NCBI GenBank assembly: GCA_031258505.1
Contig: JAIRMT010000163.1
Span: 1-31,792 of the forward strand
Direction: 5' to 3'
DNA from: Treponema sp.
GTDB lineage: Bacteria > Spirochaetota > Spirochaetia > Treponematales > Breznakiellaceae
Length of the DNA: 31,792 bases
How positions within the stretch are numbered: position 1 is the stretch's first letter; each line of letters starts with the position of its first letter. This document shows, piece by piece, positions 23,519-31,722 of this stretch. Position numbers and translations under genes: made by a program. Under the pieces are notes generated by a model. The model was not told the origin of the DNA, did not search any database, and was given only the letters and a program-made list of their open reading frames with translations.

Positions 23519-24367
23519 ATGTATTGGGAGTATTCTGACACTGATTTAGCGCGTACTTTAAGCACGTTTCTGAACAAGCGTATACATACTTATATGCGTA
23601 ACCCGGATGGCCCGGAAGCAGCGCGCCTTCACAGCGTAAAAGACTTTATCGCCGAGCTTGAGCATGGCGGTATTCAGCTTGAAGGATTTACGACAACGAG
23701 GAGAGAGGAACGCTCCGCCCCATTCAGGCCGAGGGGTATTCATACCATCTATACCATAACGTGCGACGCGCTCCCTGCGTCTGAGTGTTTTGTGTGCATT
23801 GACTGCGGACCAAGCTCTTCGACGAAATTTTATGCTGAGACTGGCGAGCGTTTTGATTCTTCGGCGCAATTTTATGCGCGTGTATATGACGCGCTGACGT
23901 ATCGTGGTCAATCAATATATGATGACGATTTTGGTTTTGTGTTTAGGTTTCTGGAACACATTGAGGAAATTGTCGCTGAATTGCCTAGTGTCCGCGCAAA
24001 ATTCGAGAAGCAGCAGAAAATCAAGGAACTTACGCAGGACAGTATTAAAACGTGGTTTACTCAGATTTGCGAAGAACTGGGTTGTTCATATTCTATAGAA
24101 ACAAAGAAAATACACACCAAGCTGTATGTAAAACTTGACGATAAAACGCAGCTTGAAATTGTAGTTCAGCACAGCAAGTTTCAGAAAATAATGCCCGAAC
24201 TGAGCAGTCTTATTCAGGCATACATGGCTGTATTTAAAGCTAATAAGGTGCGGGCGCTTATTACCGACGCTGATTCGTGGCTGTACTGGCGGGAACCCGG
24301 AAAGAAGCAGAGTGAGGACGAGTATTATGAAGAAGAGATGAAAAAATGGAGCGGCTTATGGAAGTAA
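23519..24367 (+). CDS. Hypothetical protein, first gene of the MoxR/VWA operon
   Basis: A 282-residue soluble protein that I do not recognise. No membrane segment or signal peptide. The N-terminal half has CFVCIDCGPSSSTKFY, with a C-x2-C-x2-C-like cluster of cysteines too sparse to call a metal site. The middle is helical and charged (EEIVAELPSVRAKFEKQQ). The C-terminal half is alternating alpha/beta (SIETKKIHTKLYVKL, then KTQLEIVVQH). The end is strongly acidic, with EDEYYEEEMKKW. GAGAAGAG precedes the ATG. It overlaps the ATPase gene by 22 bases, so the two are coupled. It may be a substrate, adaptor or effector of the ATPase-VWA pair (inference). Confidence 0.7.
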   Translation: MYWEYSDTDLARTLSTFLNKRIHTYMRNPDGPEAARLHSVKDFIAELEHGGIQLEGFTTTRREERSAPFRPRGIHTIYTITCDALPASECFVCIDCGPSSSTKFYAETGERFDSSAQFYARVYDALTYRGQSIYDDDFGFVFRFLEHIEEIVAELPSVRAKFEKQQKIKELTQDSIKTWFTQICEELGCSYSIETKKIHTKLYVKLDDKTQLEIVVQHSKFQKIMPELSSLIQAYMAVFKANKVRALITDADSWLYWREPGKKQSEDEYYEEEMKKWSGLWK

Positions 24368-25425
24368 ATGTTAATACCACCGAGTTGTTAAAAATTATCG
24401 AACTCACGCCGGCGCATCAGAATATTATGCTGGTGGGAAAGCACGGCATTGGCAAGTCGCGGATTATCACAGATTTTTTTGAGAAGCAGGGAAAGCCGGT
24501 GATAACGCTTTTTCTGGGACAGATGAGCGATCCGGGTGATATTATCGGACTTCCGGCGCTTGACGCTGCGGCGGGGAAAACCAATTTCCGCCCGCCCTGG
24601 TGGTTTCCGCTTGACGGCAAGCCTATTGTGCTGTTTCTCGACGAGCTTAACCGCGCCCGCCCTGAGATTCTGCAATGCGTGATGGACCTGACGCTCAACA
24701 AAACGCTGGCAGGAAAAAAACTGCCGGCAGGAAGTCAGATTATTTCCGCAGTGAACGAGGGCGAGGAATATCAGCTTACTGATCTTGATCCAGCGCTGGT
24801 GTCGCGTTTTAATGTGTATTATTTTGTTCCCACGCCTGCGGAATGGCTTTTGTGGGCAGAGAGAAATAATATCGATAAACGGATTATCGCCTTTATCGAA
24901 AACAATAGCGACTTTCTTGACAGTGAGGCGTCGATTGACGCTGGCCTGAACAAAACGCCTGACCGCCGCGCATGGGAGCGCGTCTCGCAGATTATCGCGC
25001 TGCTGGATCGCATAGACCACATTGCCGAAAAAATTATCGCCGGCGTGGTGGGAAACAGCGCGGCGCTCAAGTTCTCGCTGTTTACGCGGGAAAACACGGG
25101 ACTGAACCCGCTGCAGATTTTAACGCATTTTGAAAAAAGCAAGCAGAAACTGGAAACGCTTGATATTCACGAACTCACGCCTTTAAGCGAGGGCTGTTTC
25201 CGTACGATAGAACTTGAGCAGGATCAGAAAAAAGTTAAGGAATATGTGAGTAATCTTGAGCAATATATCAAGTGGCTCATTAAAAACAAGCGGAATGAAG
25301 TGATCGCGCACTGGGCAACGCTGTACCAGTCTTCGGCCTATCCGCAGGCAAAGGTCGCTATACTCAGCAATTCGCCCTATATTTTCCAAAGTATCGTGGG
25401 ATTTATCAAGGATATTAACATATAG
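24346..25425 (+). CDS. MoxR-type AAA+ ATPase (AAA_5)
   Basis: A 359-residue ATPase. Walker A is GKHGIGKS (residues 31-38) and Walker B is IVLFLDELNR with Asp99 and Glu100. GDIIGLPALD is the MoxR-type pre-Walker B loop region, and SAVNEGEEYQLTDLDPALVSRF contains sensor 1 and the arginine finger region. The second half is a helical lid. MoxR ATPases act as chaperones that remodel or load metals into partner proteins, usually with a VWA protein. The VWA gene lies 43 bp downstream. The start at 24346 overlaps the previous gene; an in-frame ATG at 24358 is possible. Confidence 0.88.
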   Translation: MERLMEVNVNTTELLKIIELTPAHQNIMLVGKHGIGKSRIITDFFEKQGKPVITLFLGQMSDPGDIIGLPALDAAAGKTNFRPPWWFPLDGKPIVLFLDELNRARPEILQCVMDLTLNKTLAGKKLPAGSQIISAVNEGEEYQLTDLDPALVSRFNVYYFVPTPAEWLLWAERNNIDKRIIAFIENNSDFLDSEASIDAGLNKTPDRRAWERVSQIIALLDRIDHIAEKIIAGVVGNSAALKFSLFTRENTGLNPLQILTHFEKSKQKLETLDIHELTPLSEGCFRTIELEQDQKKVKEYVSNLEQYIKWLIKNKRNEVIAHWATLYQSSAYPQAKVAILSNSPYIFQSIVGFIKDINI

Positions 25426-25468
25426 AGGCAGCTTTGGCTGGCGCGAATCGTAAAGCATGGGGTTAAAC

Positions 25469-26851
25469 ATGACTAAAAAGGCGCAGAAAATTATTTCAGC
25501 AGAGGAACGTATACAGCTCGTGAGCGACGGATGGTATATCAGGGAACCAGCGCTGTTTCTGACATTTATGTCGCACATATTCACCGCAAATCCGTTAATT
25601 CGGGGCATACGAAGCGGGCAGGGCCGCGTTGAGTATAACCCCGCGTATCTGGCCGCGTTAAACGCGGAGGAAGCCGAGGAAGCCCTGAAAACCGAAATGA
25701 TCCGCATACTCTTGCACCATCCTTACCGCTGGCCACCGCGCAACGCGGAAGTTTCATACATAGCAAGCAATATCACCCTGAATGAATATTACCGCTTTAA
25801 TTCTTTACCCTACCAGGTTTCTGATTTCTGGGATAATCCTAAATATAAAAAGCGGAACTTCGAGTTTTATTACCGTGAATATCTTAAGCTAATGCGACAA
25901 CAGACGGGCAGCATGAGCGATGAGCAGAGCGGCGGCAAAAATAGCGCCAGCGGTGCGGGAAACAGCGCCAGCAACGACAGCGCGGGAAACAGCGATAGCA
26001 ACAACAAGACGAGAAATAACGCCAGTAAGGATAACACGAGAAACAGTGGCGACAAAAACAGCGCCAGTAAGGATAACACGAGAAACAGTGGCGACAAAAA
26101 CAGCGCCAGCAACGACAGCGCGGGAAACAGCGGCGGTGAAAATAGAGGCGGTGAAACAAGCGCCCGTAACGCGGAAAACGCGGCGCTCTGGACTAATGAC
26201 GACTTTATGGACACGAAAGTTTGCGGCGTCATTAAATTTATCCAGCAGAATATGCTGTCATGGGGAACTATACCCGGCGCTCTCGCGCAAAGCATACTCG
26301 CCACGCTCAAGCCAATACTCGATTACCGTAAAGTCCTGAGCGGCTTCCGCGCCACTGTGCTGTCAAGTAACATGGCTCTCACCCGCTTCCGTCCCAGCCG
26401 CCGCTATGGTTTTGTCTACATGGGTAAAAAAAGCCGCTTCACCACTCGCCTTTTAATCGGCGTTGATGTGAGCGGTTCCATCAGCGATAAAGAAATAAAT
26501 CTGTTTTATTCGACTGTAAACCGTTTTTTCAAATATGGCATAGAAAAAATCGACGTTCAACAATTTGACGCTGACTTACAGGGCAAACCGCTCCTAATGA
26601 AAAAAGCGAGGAAGGGAATTCAGGTAAAAGGCCGGGGCGGAACCTGTTTTCAGCCCATCATTGATTATTTTGCGGCGAACCGGAATACCTACAACGGCCT
26701 TATCATCTTCACCGATGGTTACGCGCCCCTGCCCAATATATCGCCAGAGGACTCGTACAGAGTTCTCTGGATATGCAGCAACAAACAAAGCTACGAAGCG
26801 CATCAGAACTGGATGAGTAAGCAGGGGCGCTGTTGCTGGATACAGGCGTGA
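25469..26851 (+). CDS. VWA-domain protein of the DUF2201 type with low-complexity linker
   Basis: A 460-residue protein. The N-terminal ~130 residues resemble the metallopeptidase-like part of DUF2201, but the expected HExxH is replaced by MIRILLHHPYRW, so protease activity is doubtful. Residues ~155-235 are a Ser/Asn/Gly/Lys/Asp linker with 42-bp DNA repeats. The C-terminal VWA domain has a full MIDAS: DVSGS (333-337), the Thr in GRGGTCFQP, and the Asp in IIFTDGYAP. MoxR-VWA pairs are known to work as chaperone and scaffold. I chose the ATG at 25469, six bases after GGGG; 25457 is the alternative. It ends the operon. Confidence 0.85.
   Translation: MTKKAQKIISAEERIQLVSDGWYIREPALFLTFMSHIFTANPLIRGIRSGQGRVEYNPAYLAALNAEEAEEALKTEMIRILLHHPYRWPPRNAEVSYIASNITLNEYYRFNSLPYQVSDFWDNPKYKKRNFEFYYREYLKLMRQQTGSMSDEQSGGKNSASGAGNSASNDSAGNSDSNNKTRNNASKDNTRNSGDKNSASKDNTRNSGDKNSASNDSAGNSGGENRGGETSARNAENAALWTNDDFMDTKVCGVIKFIQQNMLSWGTIPGALAQSILATLKPILDYRKVLSGFRATVLSSNMALTRFRPSRRYGFVYMGKKSRFTTRLLIGVDVSGSISDKEINLFYSTVNRFFKYGIEKIDVQQFDADLQGKPLLMKKARKGIQVKGRGGTCFQPIIDYFAANRNTYNGLIIFTDGYAPLPNISPEDSYRVLWICSNKQSYEAHQNWMSKQGRCCWIQA
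26021..26104 (+). repeat. Two perfect 42-bp repeats in the VWA gene linker
   Basis: Units start at 26021 and 26063 (GCCAGTAAGGATAACACG...), with a partial third at 26105. They code for ASKDNTRNSGDKNS and stay in frame, so linker length may vary. Confidence 0.85.
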
Positions 26852-26884
26852 TAATCGTGGGACGACTCAGCTTATGCCATACGC

Positions 26885-26914
26885 TTGACATATTTGAAAA
26901 AGAAATGCTAGACT
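26885..26914 (+). promoter_or_regulatory. Promoter of the sugar transporter operon
   Basis: Perfect TTGACA (26885-26890), 18-bp spacer, TAGACT (26909-26914) with a TG extension (26906-26907), 29 bp before the ATG. Confidence 0.7.
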
Positions 26915-26943
26915 CCGCTTAGATTTTTTATAGGGAGAGTATA

Positions 26944-28332
26944 ATGAAAAGAATCACAATTATGACGCTGGCCATGACCCTCGTGGCCTCAATCAGTCTT
27001 GCGGCAGGAAGCAGACAGCAGCAGCAAGCCCAGCCGTCCGAAGGACCCCAGCCCGTTACCCTCAAGTGGGTGGGTTTTGGGTTTGAGGCAAACCAGACTG
27101 CAGCGAACCTTATTGAGCGCTACAAGAAAGCAGCTCCGAATGTTACCATTGAGTATCAGGAACTGGGTTCAGTCGCCGACACCGATGGCCTTGCGCGGCT
27201 GGATACGCTCATCGCCGGCGGTCAGCAGATCGACCTTGTGTACCTGACCACCAGTGACCTCATGCGGCGGGCGGTCAATGGCGCGGCGCTGCCGCTCAAC
27301 GACGCTATCGCGGCTAACGGCGACAACTTCGAGGCTGACTACGGCAAGCTCGGAGCAAACGCCACTGCCTTTCAGGGCAATATCTATGGCGTGCCTCGCG
27401 CTGGTAACACGTTCAAAGTCTTCTATAATAAGACCCTTGCCGACGCTAATGGCATTACCGTCCCGAACCAGATGACAATGGCGGAATTTCTTGCGGTAAC
27501 TAAGCAATTCGCGGCAGTACCCGGCCTGAAGTATCCGGCCTGTATTCAGGCGCTCTGGGTGCAGATCACTTACGGCGCGGCGTCGATTGCCGGTTGGCAG
27601 ATGGTGAAAAAGGACGCCTCCGGGCGCATAGTAACAAACTTCGACGACCAGCGCTTCCGCGACAGCATCAAGTTCTACCACGATTTCGCCCGCGTGGAAC
27701 ACCTCGCCCCTGACGCCGCGACCTATGCTGCCGAAAGTCTGAATCGCCGCCGCGCGCTGGCGCTGGGCGAAACCGGCCTCATTCTCGACGGCCCCTACGC
27801 TCTAATCTGGCTGCAGGGCTTCCAGTTCAATGACCCAGGCGAAGGCAAGCTGGGGTTTGAGATTGGCGTCTCAGAACTGCCCGTCTTAACCGAGGCTGAC
27901 AAGACAAAGTCCTCCTACAACGAGCTTGCCGGCGCGTTCTATGCTCCCAGCACCTGCAAGAATCTGCTTGAGGCATATCGCTTCATGCGCTTTGTCTGCA
28001 ACGATAACTTCGACATCAATGGTACCTATATGCCGGTGTACTCTGACGCGAATCTCGAAACCGCAGTCAGTACCTTCACCCGCTTCACGGATTCCAAAGG
28101 CAACCTACACACTGACATCTACCCAGTAGAGACCGCTATCAAAGCAGTTACAGTCCCGAATGATTCGTTCCTCGGTGTGTTTCCGGTAGACCCGTCGCTC
28201 ATCAACTATGTACCGTCGCTTGACGCTCTGCTTGAGGAGCAGCTCACGCTCTACCTCAACGATGAAATGACGCTTGACGCCTTTATCGCGGATATTACGA
28301 AGCGCGGTCAAGAGATTCTGGATAACCTGTAG
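26944..28332 (+). CDS. ABC transporter sugar-binding protein (CUT1 family 1)
   Basis: A 462-residue extracellular solute-binding protein. Signal-type start (MKRITIMTLAMTLVASISLA) followed by a Gln-rich linker. The mature part has family-1 features: VTLKWVGFGFEANQTAANLI, LDTLIAGGQQIDLVYLTTSDL, NIYGVPRAGNTFKVFYNKTL, and the C-terminal hinge. Where a lipobox Cys would be expected the sequence reads LAAGSRQ, with Gly, so it may be free in the periplasm or held by the uncut signal. GGGAGAG precedes the ATG. The sugar cannot be predicted. Confidence 0.88.
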   Translation: MKRITIMTLAMTLVASISLAAGSRQQQQAQPSEGPQPVTLKWVGFGFEANQTAANLIERYKKAAPNVTIEYQELGSVADTDGLARLDTLIAGGQQIDLVYLTTSDLMRRAVNGAALPLNDAIAANGDNFEADYGKLGANATAFQGNIYGVPRAGNTFKVFYNKTLADANGITVPNQMTMAEFLAVTKQFAAVPGLKYPACIQALWVQITYGAASIAGWQMVKKDASGRIVTNFDDQRFRDSIKFYHDFARVEHLAPDAATYAAESLNRRRALALGETGLILDGPYALIWLQGFQFNDPGEGKLGFEIGVSELPVLTEADKTKSSYNELAGAFYAPSTCKNLLEAYRFMRFVCNDNFDINGTYMPVYSDANLETAVSTFTRFTDSKGNLHTDIYPVETAIKAVTVPNDSFLGVFPVDPSLINYVPSLDALLEEQLTLYLNDEMTLDAFIADITKRGQEILDNL

Positions 28333-28338
28333 TTAGTA

Positions 28339-28365
28339 GGGTAAGGGCGATAATCACCCTTACCC
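28339..28365 (+). other. Perfect 9-bp hairpin between binding-protein and permease genes
   Basis: GGGTAAGGG (28339-28347), a 9-base loop, CCCTTACCC (28357-28365). No T tract follows, so it probably stabilises the upstream mRNA or slows transcription partly, raising binding protein over permease. Confidence 0.75.
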
Positions 28366-28378
28366 AGCACTAAGCACT

Positions 28379-29320
28379 ATGACTCAGCGCTCAAAAGCCC
28401 GCCTCATTGAAAACTTCTGGGGCTACCTTTTTATACTACCGAATCTCATCGGCTTTCTCGTGTTCACGCTGGGCGGGGTAGTCTTCTCGGTAGGCATGAG
28501 TTTCACCGATTGGAACCTTCTGCGCGGTGTTGACAAGGCTAAGTTCGTGGGGCTTGCAAACTATACGCGGCTATTCACGGCGTCGGATTTCTGGATATCG
28601 CTGCGGAACAACCTCTTCTTACTGCTGGCGATTCCGATCTCCATCATGCTGAGTGTGGTTATTGCGGCGCTCTTACACCAGAAGCCCGCGCACCGCCGCC
28701 CTTACGCCCAGAAACTGAGCAAGTGGGGACGCGCCGGTATGCAGGCGCTCTATTTCCTTCCCTATATTACGAATGTTGTGGCGGTAAGCACTGTGTGGCG
28801 GGCGCTGTTTCACCCCAGCGAAGGCCCGATCAACATGTTCCTCAAGTGGCTGGGTGTTCCGGGCGACAGTCTACCCGGCTGGCTGTCGTCGTCAAAGTGG
28901 TTCCTCGTGGCAATCATGATCATCGTGATATGGCAGAACCTCGGCTACTATATCCTGATGTACTCCGCTGGCTTGCAGAGTATCTCCCGCGACTACTACG
29001 AGGCTGTGGCAGTGGACGGCGGTAACGCCTATCATAAGTTCCGCTACATCACCTTACCCCTGCTTGCGCCGACCACCTTTGTTGTCAGTGTGCTGGGTGT
29101 GATTTCCAGCCTCCAGATGTGGCTCATCGTGCAGGCGCTCACGCCAAATTCACGCGGCTTTGGCACGGCCTCGTACACCCTGTCGTACTACATCTACCGC
29201 TCATCGTTCATTGATTACCGGAGCGGTTACGCGGCTGCGCTATCGCTGATACTCTGCGCGATTACCCTTGTCATCACCCTGATTCAGTGGGCAGGGCAGA
29301 AAAAGTGGGATTATACATGA
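28379..29320 (+). CDS. ABC sugar transporter permease 1 (MalF/UgpA type)
   Basis: A 313-residue membrane protein with six hydrophobic segments. The EAA loop that contacts the ATPase is EAVAVDGGNAYHKFRYITLP. FWGYLFILPNLIGFLVFT is the usual first segment. It follows the hairpin after the binding protein and shares ATGA with permease 2. No strong ribosome site is seen before its ATG. Confidence 0.92.
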   Translation: MTQRSKARLIENFWGYLFILPNLIGFLVFTLGGVVFSVGMSFTDWNLLRGVDKAKFVGLANYTRLFTASDFWISLRNNLFLLLAIPISIMLSVVIAALLHQKPAHRRPYAQKLSKWGRAGMQALYFLPYITNVVAVSTVWRALFHPSEGPINMFLKWLGVPGDSLPGWLSSSKWFLVAIMIIVIWQNLGYYILMYSAGLQSISRDYYEAVAVDGGNAYHKFRYITLPLLAPTTFVVSVLGVISSLQMWLIVQALTPNSRGFGTASYTLSYYIYRSSFIDYRSGYAAALSLILCAITLVITLIQWAGQKKWDYT

Positions 29321-30159
29321 CATTTAAGCAAATCAGGACACGCGCGCTCAACATTATGGTCTCAGCGCTGATATGGGGTGGAGGTATACTGTGTATATTC
29401 CCCTTCCTATGGATGATTTCCACCTCGTTTAAGGGTGTCAACGACGTTTACACCTTCCCGATTGAGTGGATTCCCCCGCGTCCCACCATAGCTGCCTATA
29501 CAAAACTCTTTGCCGGCGAATTTTCGTTCATCACCTTTTACCGGAACTCGGTATTTGTGAGCGCAATGGCGCTGGTCGGCACGTTTTTTTCCTGCACCCT
29601 CGCCGGCTATGCCTACGCCAAGATTAACTTCACCGGACGCGACAAGCTGTTTTTGGTAAAGCTGTCCACCACTATGATTCCTGGCATGGTAACCATGTTA
29701 CCAACCTTCATTATCTACCGCGCGCTGGGTCTGGTGAATAGCCTGACGGCGCTGTGGCTGCCCTTGTTCTTTGGCGGCGCGTTTGGCGTGATGCTGATGC
29801 GTCAGGCAATGATAGCCGTGCCAAACGAATTGATGGAGTCGGCCAAAATAGACGGCGCCAGCCACCCAATCATCTACTGGCGCATCATGCTTCCCTGCGT
29901 GAAGCCGTCCATAGCAACGCTTCTGTTCATGTACTTTTTGTGGACATGGAACGATTACGAGCGCCCGCTTCTGTACATCCAGAGCCGCGCCCTTTTCACC
30001 CTGCCCTTTGCCGTGAAGTATTTTTCCAATGAGCAGGCGTCAAATGTGCCGGCGATCATGGCGGCCAATGTGGTCAGCATCTGTGTTATCATTGTGCTAT
30101 TCTTCTTCTGTCAAAAATATTTTGTACAGAGTGTAGTCAATTCAGGGATAAAGGGATGA
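29317..30159 (+). CDS. ABC sugar transporter permease 2 (MalG/UgpE type)
   Basis: A 280-residue membrane protein with six segments and the EAA loop ESAKIDGASHPIIYWRIMLP. FPFLWMISTSFKGVNDVYTFP is typical of the MalG side. The ATG overlaps the stop of permease 1; an upstream GTG at 29287 is less likely. No ATPase gene follows, so the system would share a MsmK/UgpC-type ATPase coded elsewhere, as is common for CUT1 transporters. Confidence 0.92.
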   Translation: MTFKQIRTRALNIMVSALIWGGGILCIFPFLWMISTSFKGVNDVYTFPIEWIPPRPTIAAYTKLFAGEFSFITFYRNSVFVSAMALVGTFFSCTLAGYAYAKINFTGRDKLFLVKLSTTMIPGMVTMLPTFIIYRALGLVNSLTALWLPLFFGGAFGVMLMRQAMIAVPNELMESAKIDGASHPIIYWRIMLPCVKPSIATLLFMYFLWTWNDYERPLLYIQSRALFTLPFAVKYFSNEQASNVPAIMAANVVSICVIIVLFFFCQKYFVQSVVNSGIKG

Positions 30160-30209
30160 AGCGCCTGAGTTTGCCGCCCTTGTGATCCGGAAGTGCAGGG
30201 CGACGCTGC

Positions 30210-30248
30210 GGCGAAACACTTTGATTCATTGGCGAAACACTTTGATTC
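30210..30248. repeat. Two direct copies of an 18-bp sequence
   Basis: GGCGAAACACTTTGATTC at 30210-30227 and again at 30231-30248, 21 bp apart. It lies between the transporter operon and the next gene's promoter. A binding site for a regulator is possible. Confidence 0.75.
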
Positions 30249-30283
30249 GCCCTATCAAAATTTTAACTTTTTCGCGTAAACTC

Positions 30284-30312
30284 TTGCCGCGCTTGATAAA
30301 ACGTACTATACT
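30284..30312 (+). promoter_or_regulatory. Candidate promoter of the hypothetical gene at 30344
   Basis: TTGCCG (30284-30289), 17-bp spacer, TATACT (30307-30312), 31 bp before the ATG. TTGATA-19-TATATT (30293-30323) is an overlapping alternative. Confidence 0.5.
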
Positions 30313-30343
30313 TGTCTTATATTAACATTAAAGGAGTAATAGA

Positions 30344-31012
30344 ATGAGTGGAGAGCATTTCATGGGCTCTAGCGAAGCAGCTTTTCTCGTATGGAGTGAA
30401 AACTTCAATACGAATTGCGCAAGCACCGGCGCAACGTATGGATTGTCTCAGGATGAAAACACCGCGCTCTCGACCGCGACAGGCGTTTTTAAGTCGGCGT
30501 ATGAGCTATGCCAAACTCCGGCGAGGAGCAAACTGAACACCATTGCCAAAAACAAGGCAAAAGCCGCGCTGCGCACTCTCGAAAGAAGCTATGTCGCCCG
30601 TCTGCAGGCGCACCCCGCCATGACCGATGAGGTACGGGAGCTTTATGGCATACCGATTCACGACCGAACCCGCACGCCGCAGTCAGACCCGACTGATCAT
30701 GTGGATTTCACCATTGAGGTTGATGCGGCTGCGCATATAGTACGCTGCCCCTATCGGATTGAGAACAGTTCGCACCGGGGGAAAGGTAAGTATCATGGCG
30801 TTGAAGTTCGGTACATCCTCCGAACTATCAGCGAAGCCGCGCCGGTGAACCCTGATGAGTTTATCCACAGTGAAGTCAATACCGCGTCGCCGTGGAAACA
30901 TACCTTTCAAGGCGAGGATGCCGGGAAGCGCGCCTATTTCATAATGCGCTGGGAAAATGGCATAGGCGGGAAAGGACCCTGGTCTGGGATACAAAGCGTA
31001 GTCATTTCCTGA
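30344..31012 (+). CDS. Hypothetical protein with C-terminal beta-rich domain
   Basis: A 222-residue protein without a signal peptide. The first ~110 residues are mostly helical. The last ~110 are beta-rich, ending EDAGKRAYFIMRWENGIGG and KGPWSGIQSVVIS. The closing pattern (AYF.xRWEN..G.KGPWS) recurs in uncharacterised proteins of gut anaerobes and looks like a fibronectin-III-like fold, but I cannot name the family. AAGGAG (30331-30336) fixes the start. It is separately transcribed and its neighbours do not suggest a function. Confidence 0.75.
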   Translation: MSGEHFMGSSEAAFLVWSENFNTNCASTGATYGLSQDENTALSTATGVFKSAYELCQTPARSKLNTIAKNKAKAALRTLERSYVARLQAHPAMTDEVRELYGIPIHDRTRTPQSDPTDHVDFTIEVDAAAHIVRCPYRIENSSHRGKGKYHGVEVRYILRTISEAAPVNPDEFIHSEVNTASPWKHTFQGEDAGKRAYFIMRWENGIGGKGPWSGIQSVVIS

Positions 31013-31154
31013 TCGCGCTCTATACACCGTAAAGCGCCGCTGATGACGCGCTTGCCGGGCGCGCAGGAAACGTGTAAAACCGCTGCGCGCCTCGACAAAC
31101 GCGTCGTTCATCTTTGAGCGGCTTCAGCCTGAAAACGGACAAGTCGCGGTATTG

Positions 31155-31160
31155 TATAAT
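31155..31160 (+). promoter_or_regulatory. Candidate -10 box of the kinase-like gene
   Basis: TATAAT at 31155-31160, 28 bp before the ATG. The -35 is weak or absent. Confidence 0.35.
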
Positions 31161-31188
31161 AAATAAAAGAATGGGAGGATTGACTAAT

Positions 31189-31722
31189 ATGAATCATATT
31201 ATTTTGATAGGACTTCCGAACAGTGGAAAAACCACTCTTGGCAAGAGAGCGGCGGAAGCAATGAATATGCCTTTTTACGATACCGATAAAATGGTAACAG
31301 ATAAAATAGGGTTAGCTAACGCCGCTGATATTTTTCGTCCATCGTTTATACAGCGATTTTACAGAGAACAACAAAATGTCATTATAGATATTGCTTTGCT
31401 AGAGACGCCGGCAATAATTGCGACAGGCGCGGAAGTAGCTCTGATACCCCAATCTGGTTCGCTGCTCCGAAAATTAGGCGTGGTAATTTTAATAAAAAGA
31501 GACATACGGTTAATCATGGAAGATGTTTCAAATCGCGCTCACCGTTTAGTATTAAAAGACGAGAATAGCGGCTTGGAGATTGACATGAACGCGAGGGCTG
31601 TGGAAGAATACGCGAAAGAAATGAAAACTTATGAAAAAGCGGCGCATAAAATTTTTGAAAATAACGGCGACGAGGAAAGCGCGGTTATAGAATTCACGGA
31701 ATTTTTGAAAGGGTTATATTAG
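31189..31722 (+). CDS. Shikimate kinase-like P-loop protein
   Basis: A 177-residue P-loop protein. Walker A is GLPNSGKTT (residues 8-16), and FYDTD (Asp31, Asp33) matches the shikimate kinase DxD. FIQRFYREQQ resembles the F-R-x2-E block and NRAHRLVL the LID arginine region. The usual GGG substrate loop is absent: IIATGAEVAL stands in its place. The normal shikimate activity is therefore uncertain, and a relative with another substrate is possible. GGGAGG lies 10 bases before the chosen ATG; earlier in-frame ATGs have no ribosome site. Bases after 31722 show nothing I can call. Confidence 0.7.
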   Translation: MNHIILIGLPNSGKTTLGKRAAEAMNMPFYDTDKMVTDKIGLANAADIFRPSFIQRFYREQQNVIIDIALLETPAIIATGAEVALIPQSGSLLRKLGVVILIKRDIRLIMEDVSNRAHRLVLKDENSGLEIDMNARAVEEYAKEMKTYEKAAHKIFENNGDEESAVIEFTEFLKGLY

